Below, one piece after another: positions 1 through 10,960 of a stretch of 64,000 nucleotides of DNA. Position numbers and translations under genes: made by a program. Origin of the DNA: Aulostomus chinensis. Its lineage: Eukaryota > Chordata > Actinopteri > Syngnathiformes > Aulostomidae. The notes below the pieces were generated by a model. That model was given only the letters and a program-made list of their open reading frames with translations, ran no database searches and was not told the DNA's origin. Where the stretch lies: assembly GCA_037954235.1 (NCBI GenBank), contig JBBMOA010000002.1, forward strand, positions 20,584,509 to 20,648,508. The letters are read 5' to 3'. How positions within the stretch are numbered: the first letter of the stretch is position 1; each line of letters opens with the position of its first letter.

Positions 1-122
1 TCTAGTGTACTGTGAAATAATTCATTTGTTTTTGAAGAATCAGATTGTTGGATGATAGATGCCAGTCGATAATCAAATGAAAAATCTCTAATCTGCTCCA
101 TTCAACATGCACACTACTTGTA

Positions 123-138
123 CCCCCCCCCCCCCCCC
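123..138. repeat. Poly-C run, 16 bases
   Basis: The sequence is an uninterrupted run of 16 C. Several comparable C/G homopolymers occur in the window, and their lengths are prone to sequencing error. Confidence 0.95.
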
Positions 139-286
139 AACCATGCCTGCCACTCGCAGCACCCTGGAACAGGCTGGTTTTCTCCCTGGAGCTAAACTCA
201 CCTGATGATACTCCTCATGCACCAGATAGATAGACAGAAGTGAAAATATAAAGGTGATTATGCAGCTACTTCAAAAAATGTCATTC

Positions 287-290
<4 letters not shown>

Positions 291-334
<44 letters not shown>
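291..334. repeat. (TA)22 microsatellite
   Basis: This is a perfect dinucleotide run of 44 bases inside unique AT-rich DNA. Confidence 0.97.
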
Positions 335-337
<3 letters not shown>

Positions 338-939
338 GGTATATGTAAATTATCATTGAATCGTGCGCCCTTCTTTGATCACCTGATTTTCAACCCTCCT
401 GCAAATGGAGACAATTTGTTGTAGCCAAGAGTAAAATTAAATCGCATTCAAAACCTCCTAAATACAACCTAACGGGCAACACAGGAGGCTAAAAGGCAAC
501 AGTACAGTGGGCATATAATGTAAAATCACTACATGATGACTCAAATTATAGTGCTCGTAAAAAAAAATGTTAGTTCCTTCACTTGAGCAAATTCATTCTG
601 CTAACTGAAGTCAAGTTAAAAAACAGTCATGTGACCATGCAACCTTGCTCCAGTGAAGAATGACTGACAGTATCATGAGCACATGTTTTAAAATCTAAGC
701 ATACTCATCATAAAAGTTGTAAAGTAACAGTTATAAAATGTATACCAGTTTCTCTCCAGCGGATGAAAGAGTGAGCATCTTAAATACATCGCTGTCAACA
801 GCCCAGGTTTGCCAACTGCAGAGCATCAGCACTGAGCTCCAGACAACTGATCCATGCTCCTGACTTCTCAGGTGAGCTTAGTAATAGACACAGTCACTCT
901 AATTCCCCTTCAATTCTCACCTAAAATTGATAGCCGGCA

Positions 940-1100
940 AATGCAACCTTAATTACATAGTAGCCAATCAGAGCTTAAGTGTAACCTCCTGCCCCCTGCA
1001 TACCCCCACTAACATCCTTCCCCGTCCTCTCACTGAGAGGAGAATGAATGCAGCGCTCCGTCCTGAGGTCTATATTTCACTGCCGGAGTAAACACATCTA
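940..1100 (+). promoter_or_regulatory. CCAAT-box-containing block, weak regulatory candidate
   Basis: AGCCAATCAGA at 962-972 fits the NF-Y consensus RRCCAATSRGM at every position. A perfect 7-bp inverted repeat with a one-base loop follows at 1026-1040 (CCTCTCA / TGAGAGG). A TATATTT lies at 1071-1077, but its distance from the CCAAT box is larger than in a typical core promoter, and no transcript-like frame follows. A chance match is quite possible. Confidence 0.2.
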
Positions 1101-1991
1101 AAGCATATGAGATGGATACATTATGTATATAGGACGCAAGTGTGAGATTCAAGGAGCAACTTGCTGGGTCAGCACGGAAAATGCAAGCAGACCAAGGAGC
1201 AGGCAGGATTCTCGCTTTCTACAGCTGGGTGAGGTCTATAGAGCAGAAATGTAAATATCTGAAATGACGCACGTTCCTTTTCTGGCCCTATTCTTCTTTA
1301 AATGATCTTAATATCAGTATATATTTGGCTAGTTAATACTTGGAAGCCTATTGCCATCTAAAGCTTGATGATCAGTGTGCCTGCCTATCCCTCTATTTGT
1401 CCATCCACGGTACGCCCATGCTTTCCCACAGTAAATTAAAGGCATCTCCTCTAAACCGAGGAAGTCTGAAGCCAACTACCGGAGATGCGCAGCTATTCTC
1501 TATCCTCTCTAATCACATGATCAGGGTGCTGGCAACACATCCTCAGCATAGGGAGGGGCCAAGCAGCGGCACAGCTCACCACCATTTTGTGTGGGTACCT
1601 GGCAGCTTTTGTGTGAGTACCTGTCTCATTTGTTTACCTGCATCCAGTGTGTCCCTACATGACGCGTCATTAGGTAAAATTCTAGTAAGAGTGAATGTAC
1701 AATGAGCACGTTGCTAAAAGGAGGATGAACAGATGCTGTGTACAAACTATCACGGAGAATCACGGGTAGCTCATTCTGAATTTCATGTTTTTGTATTTTC
1801 TTCCTCTCTCCTTCTGTCTGGCTGTGCTCCCGACAGACCCCTCTCCTCCCTGACATCCGATGTGTGAGGCGCATATGGTGCAGTGAAATTGCTGTCTGCG
1901 AGAGCATGCCTCTGCCTGTCCAGACTTCATCAGAGGGATTAAAGAATGGGATGGGGGAAGAAAAAAAATCAAAATAAAATGGTGATAGCAC
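1101..1991. other. Non-coding stretch, no gene seen
   Basis: This is unique sequence. A 121-codon frame starts at 1340 on the plus strand, but it has no recognisable domain, and nothing marks it as an exon or gene. Confidence 0.55.
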
Positions 1992-2050
1992 CTCACACTC
2001 ACACACACACACACACACACACACAGGCACGCACGCACGCACGCACACAC
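1992..2050. repeat. (CA)n followed by (GCAC)n microsatellite
   Basis: A CA run at about 1999-2025 passes directly into tandem GCAC tetramers up to about 2046. This creates the Cys/Val-rich minus-strand frames of 96-140 codons, which I treat as artefacts. Confidence 0.95.
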
Positions 2051-4199
2051 TGTTTTAAGTAGAGTGGAACATCAGATGACAGAGAGGGCTCTCTTGCTGG
2101 GGTGCAACGGTTTGCAAGGAAAGGTTGTCCGGTCAGTGCGCTACGCTGCCTTTATTTGGCTCTGACAAGGGCTCACTACAAAGCAAAAGCAAATTACAGA
2201 CAGTGTTCCTCCCTCTATACAGTCAGGAAGTTCACTTAAAAGCTGCATCCAATTAAAAGAAAAGTGACTCAGTGGTAGAGCAGCAGAGCTCTTTAATGAT
2301 AACTTAGCCATCCCTCTCTGATGTGTTTTCTTTCTTTAAAAAAAAAACAAACAAAAGCAGAAGGGAAAAATGCGTCGCAGCAGGAAGACTGGAGAGGAGG
2401 TGGGAATATGCTTGTCAAGGTGGGATGTTACAAAGTCGGAGATTTGGGGAGCAAAGGAGAGAGGAGAGTGGAAAGATTGCGGGATATTAGGGCGTAATGG
2501 ATGTCACACCAGGCCCCAATAACAAATTCCCATATGCTTTCATCATGGCTCGGTACGAAAGTGTTCAGTGGAACAGGTCATTACTTGGTTTCATACTGCT
2601 GTTATTACCAAGAAAAAGTAAATACTCTGCCATGTTTATCATCCAAAGAAAGGTTTTTTTTTCCCCCTTTCATTCTCTACTTAATCATCAAAATTACATA
2701 AAAAAACAACTTAGTCTAATGACGTAAAAGATCACTTTGAACCGAGAAATGATTCCGTGCGATGCGCGCAATTTTTTTATATCATGAAGAATTATCAAAA
2801 TACTGTAAATATCAAATTAAACAAAGCATTTGTGAATTTCACAAAAGGTAAAGGAAGCCGAGCAGGAGATTTACAAAATCAATCGCAAGAAATATTGTTG
2901 AAATAAAGATAAGGCGTCTATCAGTACATACAGATGTGGTTTCATCGTGATCCTACTAAATTCAAGTAAATAGGGATGTATTGTGTGGTTTATTCTGGGA
3001 TTTGCCAGACACTAGGTCTGACCCTGTATTTGAGACAACAAAAAGACAGTCTTGACATCTTGCCCAGCTAGCAGATAATATTTGCTGTTCAGAGACTGGC
3101 TTTCTTTTGTTCCAGGTTTTTATAAACCCAAGACACTTGAAATTTAAACTCAGTTCAAGAAATATTATTTGCCACAGGGCAAGGTAAATCTCTTGGCGGG
3201 GCCTTTCAAAGGGTTGCCCTGGGTTTGTTTACAATTGATCTTATTTAAAAGTGGATTTTTTGTTTTACTTTTCAAAGACATACTTTGTGCCATGATCTTA
3301 CAGGTCAAAGGAGTGATGAATGTTATTTTTTTCCAGTTGAAGCAAAAAAAAAAAAAAAAAGTTATATAATCAGCTGATAATAATACAGAGAACCCTGTTG
3401 CACCACTGGTTCTTCCCAGGTCTCTGACTTGCATGTGTAAAATTAAAAACACATGCATGATAACATCTCCGACTGGAACAAAACACCCCTGGTGAGGGAG
3501 CAAATAAATTCAATTTAAACTGAATGAACATTTTTCATTCCTGTGATTTACTGAAATATGAGTTGCATTACGAAATATGGCACAAAAAAAAAAAAGAAAT
3601 CTGAATCGTGAGTGTGTGTGTGAGAGAGAGAGCGTAGCGTGTCTGTGTTTATATTGCCATAAGGTGGTGAAAATAGCAGTTTCTACCATTGTTTAGGCTA
3701 GCCATGCACAATTTTCATCCACCCTTCTTCCTCACATGGAGCAACTGACCAATCACCATAAAGAAGCATGGGGGGGAAGGGGGTCAAGAGATGGTGAAAC
3801 CAGAGAGGATGAGCACACTTCTGCCCGCTGAACCTGACGCTTAACAAAATCAGTCAAACAACCACAGCCAGTAAATCATACTGTAATTGATCCACATCCT
3901 CTTTGTGAACTTGAGTTTTGCAAAACTTCCTGCGCATGGAATGCAGTCAAAGGAACAATAGTTGGCTGCAGGGACCATCCTCCAGGGCTCAGAGGGTCCC
4001 CTGCCTGCTCAAACGGGCCATGATACAGGAGGAGGTCACAGGCCGAGGAGCCCGTTAAAAGCTTGCTGTTCCTGGGGAGCAAGACAGACAAGCTTAGGGC
4101 AGTGCAGCGGGGATGGCCCTGTAAAGACCCCTTCATCTGGCCCACACCTGGGGGAGCCCACGGGCCAACCAGCTCCACACACAGCGCAGCAGCTACTGG

Positions 4200-4203
<4 letters not shown>
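2051..4203. other. Non-coding stretch, no gene seen
   Basis: This is mostly unique AT-rich DNA with a 17-base A run at 3344-3360 and a short GT/GA run near 3610-3633. The frames present are short and carry homopolymer-derived Lys or Phe runs. I recognise no product. Confidence 0.55.

Positions 4204-4280
<77 letters not shown>
4204..4280. repeat. (AC)38 microsatellite
   Basis: This is a near-perfect AC run of 77 bases, one of the longest pure dinucleotide runs here. It alone generates the poly-(Cys-Val) and poly-(Thr-His) open frames on both strands. Confidence 0.98.
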
Positions 4281-4281
<1 letters not shown>

Positions 4282-5214
4282 TTACAGAAGTGTTGTAAAT
4301 GTGTACAAAAAAATAAGCAGTTTTCACATAAAAAAAACAGCAGTTGTCAGCAGAAAAAGGACATAAATAGGAAAGGTTTTCTCATACCGTATTTTAAATG
4401 TGTGGGTGTGTTTATGACAGGCACATTAAAATGAAGTTAAATGGAAGTTTTATCTTTATTTTCACTATGGTATCCCCTGAGTGTTTTTTCTATATTGGAA
4501 AGCAAATGTTCTAATTAGAAGTTCCTACGTAAACAGTGACATTATTTTCTGTATGTAAAGAGCCACTTCAGTTAAAAGTTGGATAGTTTAGTTGAAGACC
4601 ACGGTGATGTACTTGATGACAGCGTTATTATTAGAATAGATCCAGGAAGCTGTGGTGGGATGACATGCTGGCTATAAGAGGGCCCAGGCCACTGCTAACA
4701 TTTCAAATTACATCTCTGTCTATTGTGTCTTGCTTGAGCTTATGTGAGGGTCCCTGGGGCACCTCCATTTTCCCAGAAACTCCCTCCAAGGCTCTTTAGG
4801 TTAACATTCCCAGTTTGACTATTAGATCAATAGTTGTAAATGACTTTATCACACCAAAGAGGCAACTTTCTAGATAGAATTGGTCCCACAGTTGCAACTT
4901 GACAGGCTCGTGCTGCGAGGAGGTCCACTTGCTCTTGCTACATTACAAATGTGATGTTTCTCAACAAGACTAACAACATTTCAACGATCCTACTGGTGGT
5001 AGAAATGCGCATCATTTGCAGTGAAATAAAAATATGCATATTCAAGTCAAGTCACAAAGAAGGGGTGATGGAGTTGCCTACAGAGGAGAGGTAAAAAAAT
5101 CTGCATCGACATCACGCTGTCTGTTTGCACCTCTTTTGTTGTTATGGAATACGGGGTGATGTCACTTCACTCCCAAGCCTCCCTAAAATACCCCCCAAAT
5201 CCTACCGGGCTCCT
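4281..5214. other. Non-coding stretch, no gene seen
   Basis: This is unique DNA with no repeat, no RNA gene and no convincing frame. Confidence 0.55.
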
Positions 5215-5600
5215 GAGTGGGAGTGCGTAATCAGTCCTGGCAGAGTGCTGGTTAATGGGGGGCACAGGGCCATGGGTTTGTGATGTATTCATGTGCGTGG
5301 CGTGGCGCCTGGACCCAGGGTGACACTTCTTCATTCCCGCTGCCTCAGGCCAGGATTAGGATTGCGGCCGGCCTCACAAAGCCAGCCGTAATGCAAAATC
5401 ATTTTCATATTAACCTCATCTCTCCTCTCTGGGCCTGACAGTGGACAGGCCTCCTCTCTTTGGTGCTCAAATTATCCTCAATTACTGGGGAAAGGCCAGG
5501 CAAGGGGACGTCACCTAACCTTCACCATCTGTTAGGTTCAAAGCTTTAGCAGCCGGCCAGCCCGGCTGTCTCCTGCTTCCCCTGACCTTTCCGCCTCGGC
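5215..5600. promoter_or_regulatory. Candidate enhancer/CNE block
   Basis: This is repeat-free and more GC-balanced than its flanks. A bicoid-type GGATTA lies at 5354-5359, a CACAAAG SOX-like site at 5375-5381, an octamer-like ATGCAAAA at 5391-5398, a pair of ATTA cores at about 5471-5484 and a CATCTG E-box at 5526-5531. Such packing is typical of vertebrate developmental enhancers. Conservation was not tested, so the call is inference. Confidence 0.3.
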
Positions 5601-5625
5601 CAGCTCCTGCACTATACGCCTTTCA

Positions 5626-5652
5626 CCCCCACCCCCACTCCCACAACCTCCC
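5626..5652 (-). other. G-quadruplex-type motif, minus strand
   Basis: Four C runs (5, 5, 3 and 3 bases) are separated by loops of 1, 3 and 7 bases. On the minus strand this satisfies the usual G3+N1-7 quadruplex pattern. It lies just beyond the preceding enhancer-like block. Confidence 0.5.
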
Positions 5653-6339
5653 ATGATAGGCCAGCCCTCTCTGGACACAGCTGGGAAGTGCATGTGCACG
5701 CATCATATTCAGGAGGAAAAGGTTATGTCACGCTTCTTCAGCAAAGATATGAATATTCAAATCTGTGCTGGGACGAAGGCGAGAGTGGTGTCAAGACACA
5801 TAGGTTAAGTCGCTCAGCGAAGGATAAGCCAGTATCTATTAATTGAGTGCTGCTCTTTATTGCCTCTGGTATTCAAATTAAATACAAAAGAATTAAAAAG
5901 CACGTTTTTTCATATTTAACCACTCGAGAATTACTGTATGTATCATGACTTACTATCGACAAAAAACTTTTTAAACAAAATGTATTTTTAAAAATGAGTT
6001 GCATGATAATCTAGAACTGATTAAGAGTGCATCGTTTCAGGAGTATTGCCTTTGCTTTTTTACCTTGAACATGGAAAGGTTTTCTTTTGTGTATCTACAT
6101 GATTTTTTGAACATTTTTTCCACATAATACACAGAGATTTAATTATTTGCTATCAATCTATTTATTCTAGAACCTCACTGAAATGCTATTTTATTGAATC
6201 TTTTCCTACTTTTCCTGCAAAAGTTGGCTTTAATTAAGCATCCATCTACATTTGAAATAGCGCTTGTGAAATATTTAGAAGCTCTTATTTCTCCTATAGT
6301 GAATGCACCTCTTAATAATGCAGGCAGTGTTTTCTGTTT
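5653..6339. other. Non-coding stretch with one short ATTA-rich patch
   Basis: The sequence is AT-rich and unique. The patch at about 5832-5884 holds ATTAATTGAG and CAAATTAAAT homeodomain-like cores but is otherwise featureless. Confidence 0.45.
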
Positions 6340-6510
6340 GTTTTGAGCTTGTGTGTTTTAGCAGCTCCACTGTGTCCATTTGGATTTTCCAGTCTGTCTC
6401 GCCACTCAGGAGGCCCCCTTTTCGCAGGTCATCTGGCAGGACCTGATGGCTCTGAAATAACTTTTAATAAGTCTGCTAAATAATAGATAGAGTGTTGGCT
6501 AAAATCAGGC
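6340..6510. promoter_or_regulatory. Candidate enhancer/CNE block
   Basis: This is repeat-free sequence. CAGGTC at 6425-6430 and GACCTG at 6440-6445 form an exact inverted pair around a CATCTG E-box (6430-6435), followed by a cluster of TTTAATAAG-type AT cores. No coding frame is convincing. The regulatory role is inferred from motif density only. Confidence 0.25.
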
Positions 6511-6569
6511 AGGGAGGAGGACAGCAGGCTGCAGAGAGACAACAAGCAGGTCCCCGACACCTCCCTCTC

Positions 6570-6575
6570 CATCAT

Positions 6576-6607
<32 letters not shown>

Positions 6608-6608
6608 G
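6570..6608 (+). repeat. (CAT)5(CAG)8 trinucleotide repeat
   Basis: Five CAT triplets at 6570-6584 join eight CAG triplets at 6585-6608. In frame they read as a His run followed by a Gln run inside a 132-codon open frame (6492-6890). The rest of that frame shows no known domain, and its downstream half overlaps enhancer-like sequence. I therefore treat it as a non-coding triplet repeat rather than a polyQ protein. Confidence 0.9.
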
Positions 6609-6609
6609 C

Positions 6610-6800
6610 CATGTTCAGTCTCTGGCCTCACCTCCTCTCCAGACCCAGACTCTCTGAGGTCAGGGGTCATGGACTTGACCTTGTGGCCCCCAAGAGAATG
6701 TTCACTTGGTTTGGGATATAATTTGGGATTTATTCAGCGGGAGGCCCTGTCTCTGGCTGCATTAAGCCTCATTATCCTTGAGTCATCTCTGTTCACAGGG
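6610..6800 (+). promoter_or_regulatory. Candidate enhancer with nuclear-receptor DR1
   Basis: AGGTCA (6657-6662), one spacer base and GGGTCA (6664-6669) form a textbook direct repeat with one-base spacing, the type bound by RXR, COUP-TF or HNF4 class receptors. A reverse half-site with 5' extension, TGACCTTG, follows at 6676-6683. GCATTAAGCCTCATTATCC lies near 6758. Which receptor binds cannot be told from sequence. Confidence 0.35.
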
Positions 6801-7414
6801 CAGAGCCAGGAGCAGACGCATCAACACTCCACTTTACTTACACCTTCACAATCCCACAATCAATACCTGCAGCTCATGGTCTTCCTTTAAATACACCTCA
6901 ACAGAGGGTAAAACTATGTTTAATATCCAGGCCATGGAATAAGTCCCTTTACGCTATTTTCTCTAGCAATATTTAGATATCCTTGAAGATATTAAATAGG
7001 AATAATTGTACACGTAAATGTAGATTTTTTTCTAAATATAGAATTTTGATGAATTACATTTAAAAGAATTAGATGTTTCAGTAAAAGCAAAATTTAGATT
7101 TTCCTGAATTATTTTTCTTCCGTTTGAAGGAACGTCGTCAGGCCAAACACACATCAATCAGTGATTTAAAAAAAAAATGTTTATTTCAATTCACTCATTT
7201 AATTCTAATTTATGGAAGCATGTAAGACATTCTTTTTGGGGTATTTAATTGAGTGATTAAACAAGATTTTTAATTTAATTGTTTAAAAAAAAAGGAAAAG
7301 GTTCACATTTATAAGAGAATGCATGTGTCGGCCTAAATGAAATAAGCAGTTACTGTGATATATTTCATGTGTAAGCTAAAAAAGAGTGATCATTCCTATT
7401 ATATATGCCTGCCT
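6801..7414. other. AT-rich non-coding stretch
   Basis: Long A/T runs, no gene and no recognisable mobile element were seen. Confidence 0.55.
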
Positions 7415-7585
7415 CTAAGTGGGTCCCCACGGAGGACAATTTTGGAGAGATCTTCCCTGATAGGAAACAAGCCCTGCATGCATTAATATTACATTAGAGC
7501 CCGTGTATGACAGAGCCGTCTGCTCAGTCAGGTAGAGGACATCTCCTTATCATGTTAATATTACACTCATCAAAGTAGGCTACAT
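7415..7585. promoter_or_regulatory. Candidate enhancer/CNE block
   Basis: This repeat-free segment between AT-rich DNA and a G run contains two TTAATATTACA-like cores (about 7483 and 7555) and a TTATCATG GATA-like site. The evidence is motif content alone. Confidence 0.22.
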
Positions 7586-7605
7586 CATACAGGGACGGTG
7601 GTGGT

Positions 7606-7619
7606 GGGGGGGGGGGGGG
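7606..7619 (+). repeat. Poly-G run
   Basis: A run of 14 G follows a short GGT triplet series. Confidence 0.95.
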
Positions 7620-7779
7620 ACACGCTCGAAATTAAAGATTGTTTTCATGAGATAAGTCTAAAAAGGCAGAACAGACAATAAAATGCGTATTTAGGTCACA
7701 TATTCACTGTAGTGCACAAATGCCGCAGGAAAGGCGTCGCTTGCGTGTGTGTCTCGGTCGGAAATATGACATGCATGGT

Positions 7780-7801
7780 CACACACGCACACACACACGC
7801 G

Positions 7802-7833
<32 letters not shown>

Positions 7834-7834
7834 C
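7780..7834. repeat. (CA)n microsatellite with GC interruptions
   Basis: The CA run is interrupted by CACGC and CGCGC steps. Z-DNA-prone alternating purine-pyrimidine sequence is visible directly. Confidence 0.95.
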
Positions 7835-7949
7835 GCTGAGAGTGCACTCCTCAGTGCCGAGAGCAGGAGGGGTGCAAATCTCCAGCGAGAAGGAGACAGG
7901 TGCAAGGCTCTGCTCTGTTGCAGCTTAAATGCATTTAACGTCCATTCTT

Positions 7950-7952
<3 letters not shown>

Positions 7953-7989
<37 letters not shown>
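7953..7989. repeat. (AC)n microsatellite
   Basis: This is a perfect AC run of about 37 bases. Confidence 0.96.
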
Positions 7990-7993
<4 letters not shown>

Positions 7994-8271
7994 AACACAC
8001 AGAGACCCTCTTTACTGCAATGAGATTATGTGCTTTTTTTTCTTTTGTGTGTGTACATTTTAAAAATGTTTCACTTCAATCTTTGATAATAAAATAACTA
8101 AAAAAAATAGAGGACAAAAATTAAATGTCTTCCTGTCCTGATATTTTTTTTGGAGGGGGGGGGCGCACCTCTTTGGCTGTGTGCCATCCTGCTGCAGAAT
8201 CAAGCTCCTCTAAACACGTGTCCCGTTAACAAAAGGCGGAGCGCTTGTTTGGAGGCAGCCTGGGAGGCCTG

Positions 8272-8290
8272 GGGGGGGGGGGGGGGGGGG
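8272..8290 (+). repeat. Poly-G run, 19 bases
   Basis: This is an uninterrupted 19-G tract, the longest G homopolymer in the window. Confidence 0.96.
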
Positions 8291-8452
8291 CGGACGTGTG
8301 CTCGCCTCCGTGCCAAACTTTGTCACTCTCATTTGAATGTGAATGGTATTTACCAGGGAGAGCTGCTTGCTTATAACGAGCCCGTGTCTACAATACACAA
8401 CCCCCTTTCCTGCAAGGATTTTTCAATTAGTGACCCCCCCAACCATCACAAA

Positions 8453-8476
8453 ACACACACACACACACACACACAC
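8453..8476. repeat. (AC)12 microsatellite
   Basis: This short perfect AC run directly precedes the homeodomain-rich block that begins at about 8495. Confidence 0.95.
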
Positions 8477-8494
8477 AAGTCCCACCCGTCCTTT

Positions 8495-8715
8495 TGCTAC
8501 TAATCGGGGCTAATTAGGCCTTTTATCGCACATTAATCGCTGGTATTAATTGGCTGTCGGCCGCAGGCCAACTGTTGAGGAATTTGGCGTGTGATCGAAT
8601 TGAAGCTGACGTGTTCATTACGCCTATTTAATATTCAGCATATTGTAATAGGACACTTGTTAGCAGGAATGCAATTAGACATCTACAGCAACAGGGTCTG
8701 CATACGTTTATAGAG
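8495..8715. promoter_or_regulatory. Strong candidate enhancer/CNE, homeodomain-site cluster
   Basis: At least five TAAT-type cores occur in about 180 bases: TAATCG 8501-8506, TAATTA 8511-8516, ATTAATC from 8532, ATTAATT near 8545 and CAATTAG 8672-8678. Between them are GC-balanced stretches with no simple repeat. The sharp contrast with flanking homopolymers and CA runs is typical of a conserved element near a developmental regulator. I cannot assign it to a gene. Confidence 0.42.
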
Positions 8716-9361
8716 GGGGGTGAGAAGAAAAAGGTGGAGATGTTCCTAAAGCTGCTGTTATAAATGAAACCATTTTAATTGAAGAGGAACTGTTTAGGAG
8801 GCATCATGTTCGGCCTGCTGTTTTTTCCTGCTCCTTTTAAAAAGAAAAAAATCAAGACATTTTATCAAAATCAAGGCGTCCTCGAAACCTCGAAAGGTGC
8901 GCCGTGCTTTTTTTTTTTTTTTTTATTTACACCAAAATGGCAAACCCACGTGATCTGGTCTTGTGACAGTAAGACGGTTTATTCATCTGTGTTTTGTCTG
9001 CAGGTTGCAACTCTTCGTCTTTTATCCACCTTGGTCTGTTCCCTCAGAAAAGGAGAAATAATAAGGTTTATTAGGCGCACAATACCTTTCTTTAATCGGA
9101 GCATCAAAGGGCTTTCAAACGTGACATCATAGTTCCTGCAAGACCTGACAGACACACTATACAGAGGCTGAGGGCCTGTGGTCGAACATGGCTGCAACTG
9201 ATGTGCATCAAAAAATAGAAACATCGATGCAGGATGTAAACGTATCTACTCGCAAGAATGTTTGATCATTAATCAATCAACATTTTTGAAACAAAATAGT
9301 GTTTAAAAAAAAGTCGATGAAAGAAGAAGAGGCACCTCCAAGATATTTAGAATACAGCAAA
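8716..9361. other. Non-coding stretch, no gene seen
   Basis: The stretch includes a 17-base T run at 8908-8924. Frames of 81-117 codons on both strands have no recognisable domain. The part around 9060-9150 is GC-balanced and could be a weak regulatory block. Confidence 0.45.

Positions 9362-9394
<33 letters not shown>
9362..9394. repeat. (AAT)11 trinucleotide repeat
   Basis: Eleven tandem AAT triplets are seen. The poly-Tyr frame on the minus strand is their translation. Confidence 0.96.
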
Positions 9395-9979
9395 TCAATG
9401 TCCGCATCTGTCTAGTAATACTGTCTGTGCCAGCCTGTCCAGGGAGGGCCACGTCGTGACGGTCTGGACTACAATGAACCGTCAGCACCCCCTGACCCCC
9501 TTTTGAATTTTGTAGGTTTTTTTTTTTTTTTTTCCATTGTATAGGTTGAATATTTTATGGGCCTCAGCAGCAGAAACTAGTTGACCAAATTATATAAAAG
9601 GTCCTTGAAAGTGAATATAAAGGTGCTTCCCTTATTTTTTTTTAAAAAAAGCAAACCCCATCTAATTCTATAATTATTAGTATTTTGTTATTCAAGAATA
9701 CTAATTAAGATATCTGTACCGACAGCCACTGACGGGCAGGAGACAAACGGATATGAAACGAGGAGACTTCAGTCTTTTGATTGGGAGGGGAAAAAAATCA
9801 GACAAATATCCAGGAGTCGGAGAGCCACTTTAGGCTTCCTGTCCTCACCGTCAAGTGTTGGCGAGCATCTCAGTGCTGTCACAGCGGTCCCACTGAGGCA
9901 TATGGCTCTCAGCTGCCCCCCACCCCCCAGCCCAGCCCGGGCAGACCAGACCCGGTGAAGTTCAAGGTCTCTGACCACC
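9395..9979. other. Non-coding stretch, no gene seen
   Basis: This unique DNA includes a 17-base T run at 9517-9533. No gene is recognised. Confidence 0.5.
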
Positions 9980-9983
9980 ACCA

Positions 9984-10014
<31 letters not shown>

Positions 10015-10060
10015 GCGCACACACACACACAAACAAACACACACACACACACACACACAC
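9980..10060. repeat. Interrupted (CA)n microsatellite
   Basis: Two AC runs are separated by CGCGC and by an AAACAAAC interruption, about 80 bases in all. Confidence 0.95.
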
Positions 10061-10145
10061 AAGCGCCTGCTGCCTGGATGAATCACCGTAAGCCCAAAAT
10101 TCTTTATTTCAAATTTGTATACTGTATTTATAAGAAAAACAACAA

Positions 10146-10148
<3 letters not shown>

Positions 10149-10181
<33 letters not shown>
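10149..10181. repeat. (ATT)11 trinucleotide repeat
   Basis: Eleven tandem ATT triplets lie about 0.8 kb from the (AAT)11 array and are its reverse complement in composition. Confidence 0.96.
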
Positions 10182-10182
<1 letters not shown>

Positions 10183-10399
10183 AATAATGTTGTTTTTTTT
10201 ATTTAAAACCTTTATCCATGTCAATATTCTTACCAGAGTAAACACCATGGCGAACATTTACGTCACTGTCCATTTTCAAGAACAGCAACACTGAATTTAT
10301 GGGCCCTTCAATCTCGCCTTGTTTACTAAAATGAAACCTTGTGGCGAATTTCATACATACAGATGAAAAGCTCACGTGTGCCTGGATTGAAATTTAGCG
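10182..10399. other. Non-coding spacer
   Basis: AT-rich unique sequence with no feature recognised. Confidence 0.5.
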
Positions 10400-10960
10400 T
10401 TTTCCACGTGTCATTTAAATTTGTGAGGCGCTGAGAGGAGACGAGGACGTCACTGATCTCGAGCAGAAAAGTTGCACCATCGGAGGCTGCAGGCCCTAAT
10501 TAGCCTGCAAGACTTTCGTTGCTCCAAACCAAACATTCAGCCACACACCAACATTGCGCGTCATTAACGCCCAGTGGTACACATGCAAGCTACATCACGT
10601 CCCTGTAATGATCAATCTATTTAATTAGGCAATTTGAATCCAATTGAAAGAAATCTTACAATCGTCACACCTAGTAAAAGAGCCCGTGATTATATATGAT
10701 GTAAGCGATTTACAAAATAGTTAAAAGGTGCAATTATGTTATTAATTTAATATTGATTAATTATGCAAATGTAACGACTTTCCCGCAAAGGGTTGGGAAA
10801 TTTGTGGAAAATAGGAACGTTTTATCAGATGTCGTCAATATTATTTGCATTTAATTGTTGCCCTCAATGACGCAATAATGCCAATTTAATCAAGAAGCTG
10901 AGATTTATAACAGATCTATGCAAGTTATATTTGTGGGCTTGTTCTTAATTATATTATTTT
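10400..10960. promoter_or_regulatory. Strong candidate enhancer/CNE with paired POU octamers
   Basis: Perfect octamer ATGCAAAT lies at 10763-10770, and its exact reverse complement ATTTGCAT at 10843-10850. The palindromic homeodomain site CTAATTAG is at 10496-10503 and TTAATTAG at 10621-10628. An ATTGTT SOX-type core at 10854-10859 lies three bases from the second octamer. The block has no microsatellite over 550 bases although AC and ATT arrays lie just upstream. POU/SOX/homeodomain packing is characteristic of neural or early-embryo enhancers; that role is inference. Confidence 0.45.

Larger units (their letters stand above)
1..960. other. Non-coding stretch, no gene seen
   Basis: This is AT-rich unique sequence with no open frame of note and no recognisable element apart from the C-run and the TA run listed separately. 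Stops occur in all frames. Confidence 0.6.

Noticed and set aside
940..1100. A confident promoter call from the NF-Y box and TATA-like sequence
   Set aside because: Spacing between the two is too large and nothing transcribed can be shown downstream, so it is listed only as a low-confidence regulatory candidate.
6492..6890. 132-codon frame with a His run and a Gln run, suggesting a polyQ transcription factor
   Set aside because: The runs come from the CAT/CAG microsatellite. The flanking residues match no domain, and the DNA around them looks regulatory.
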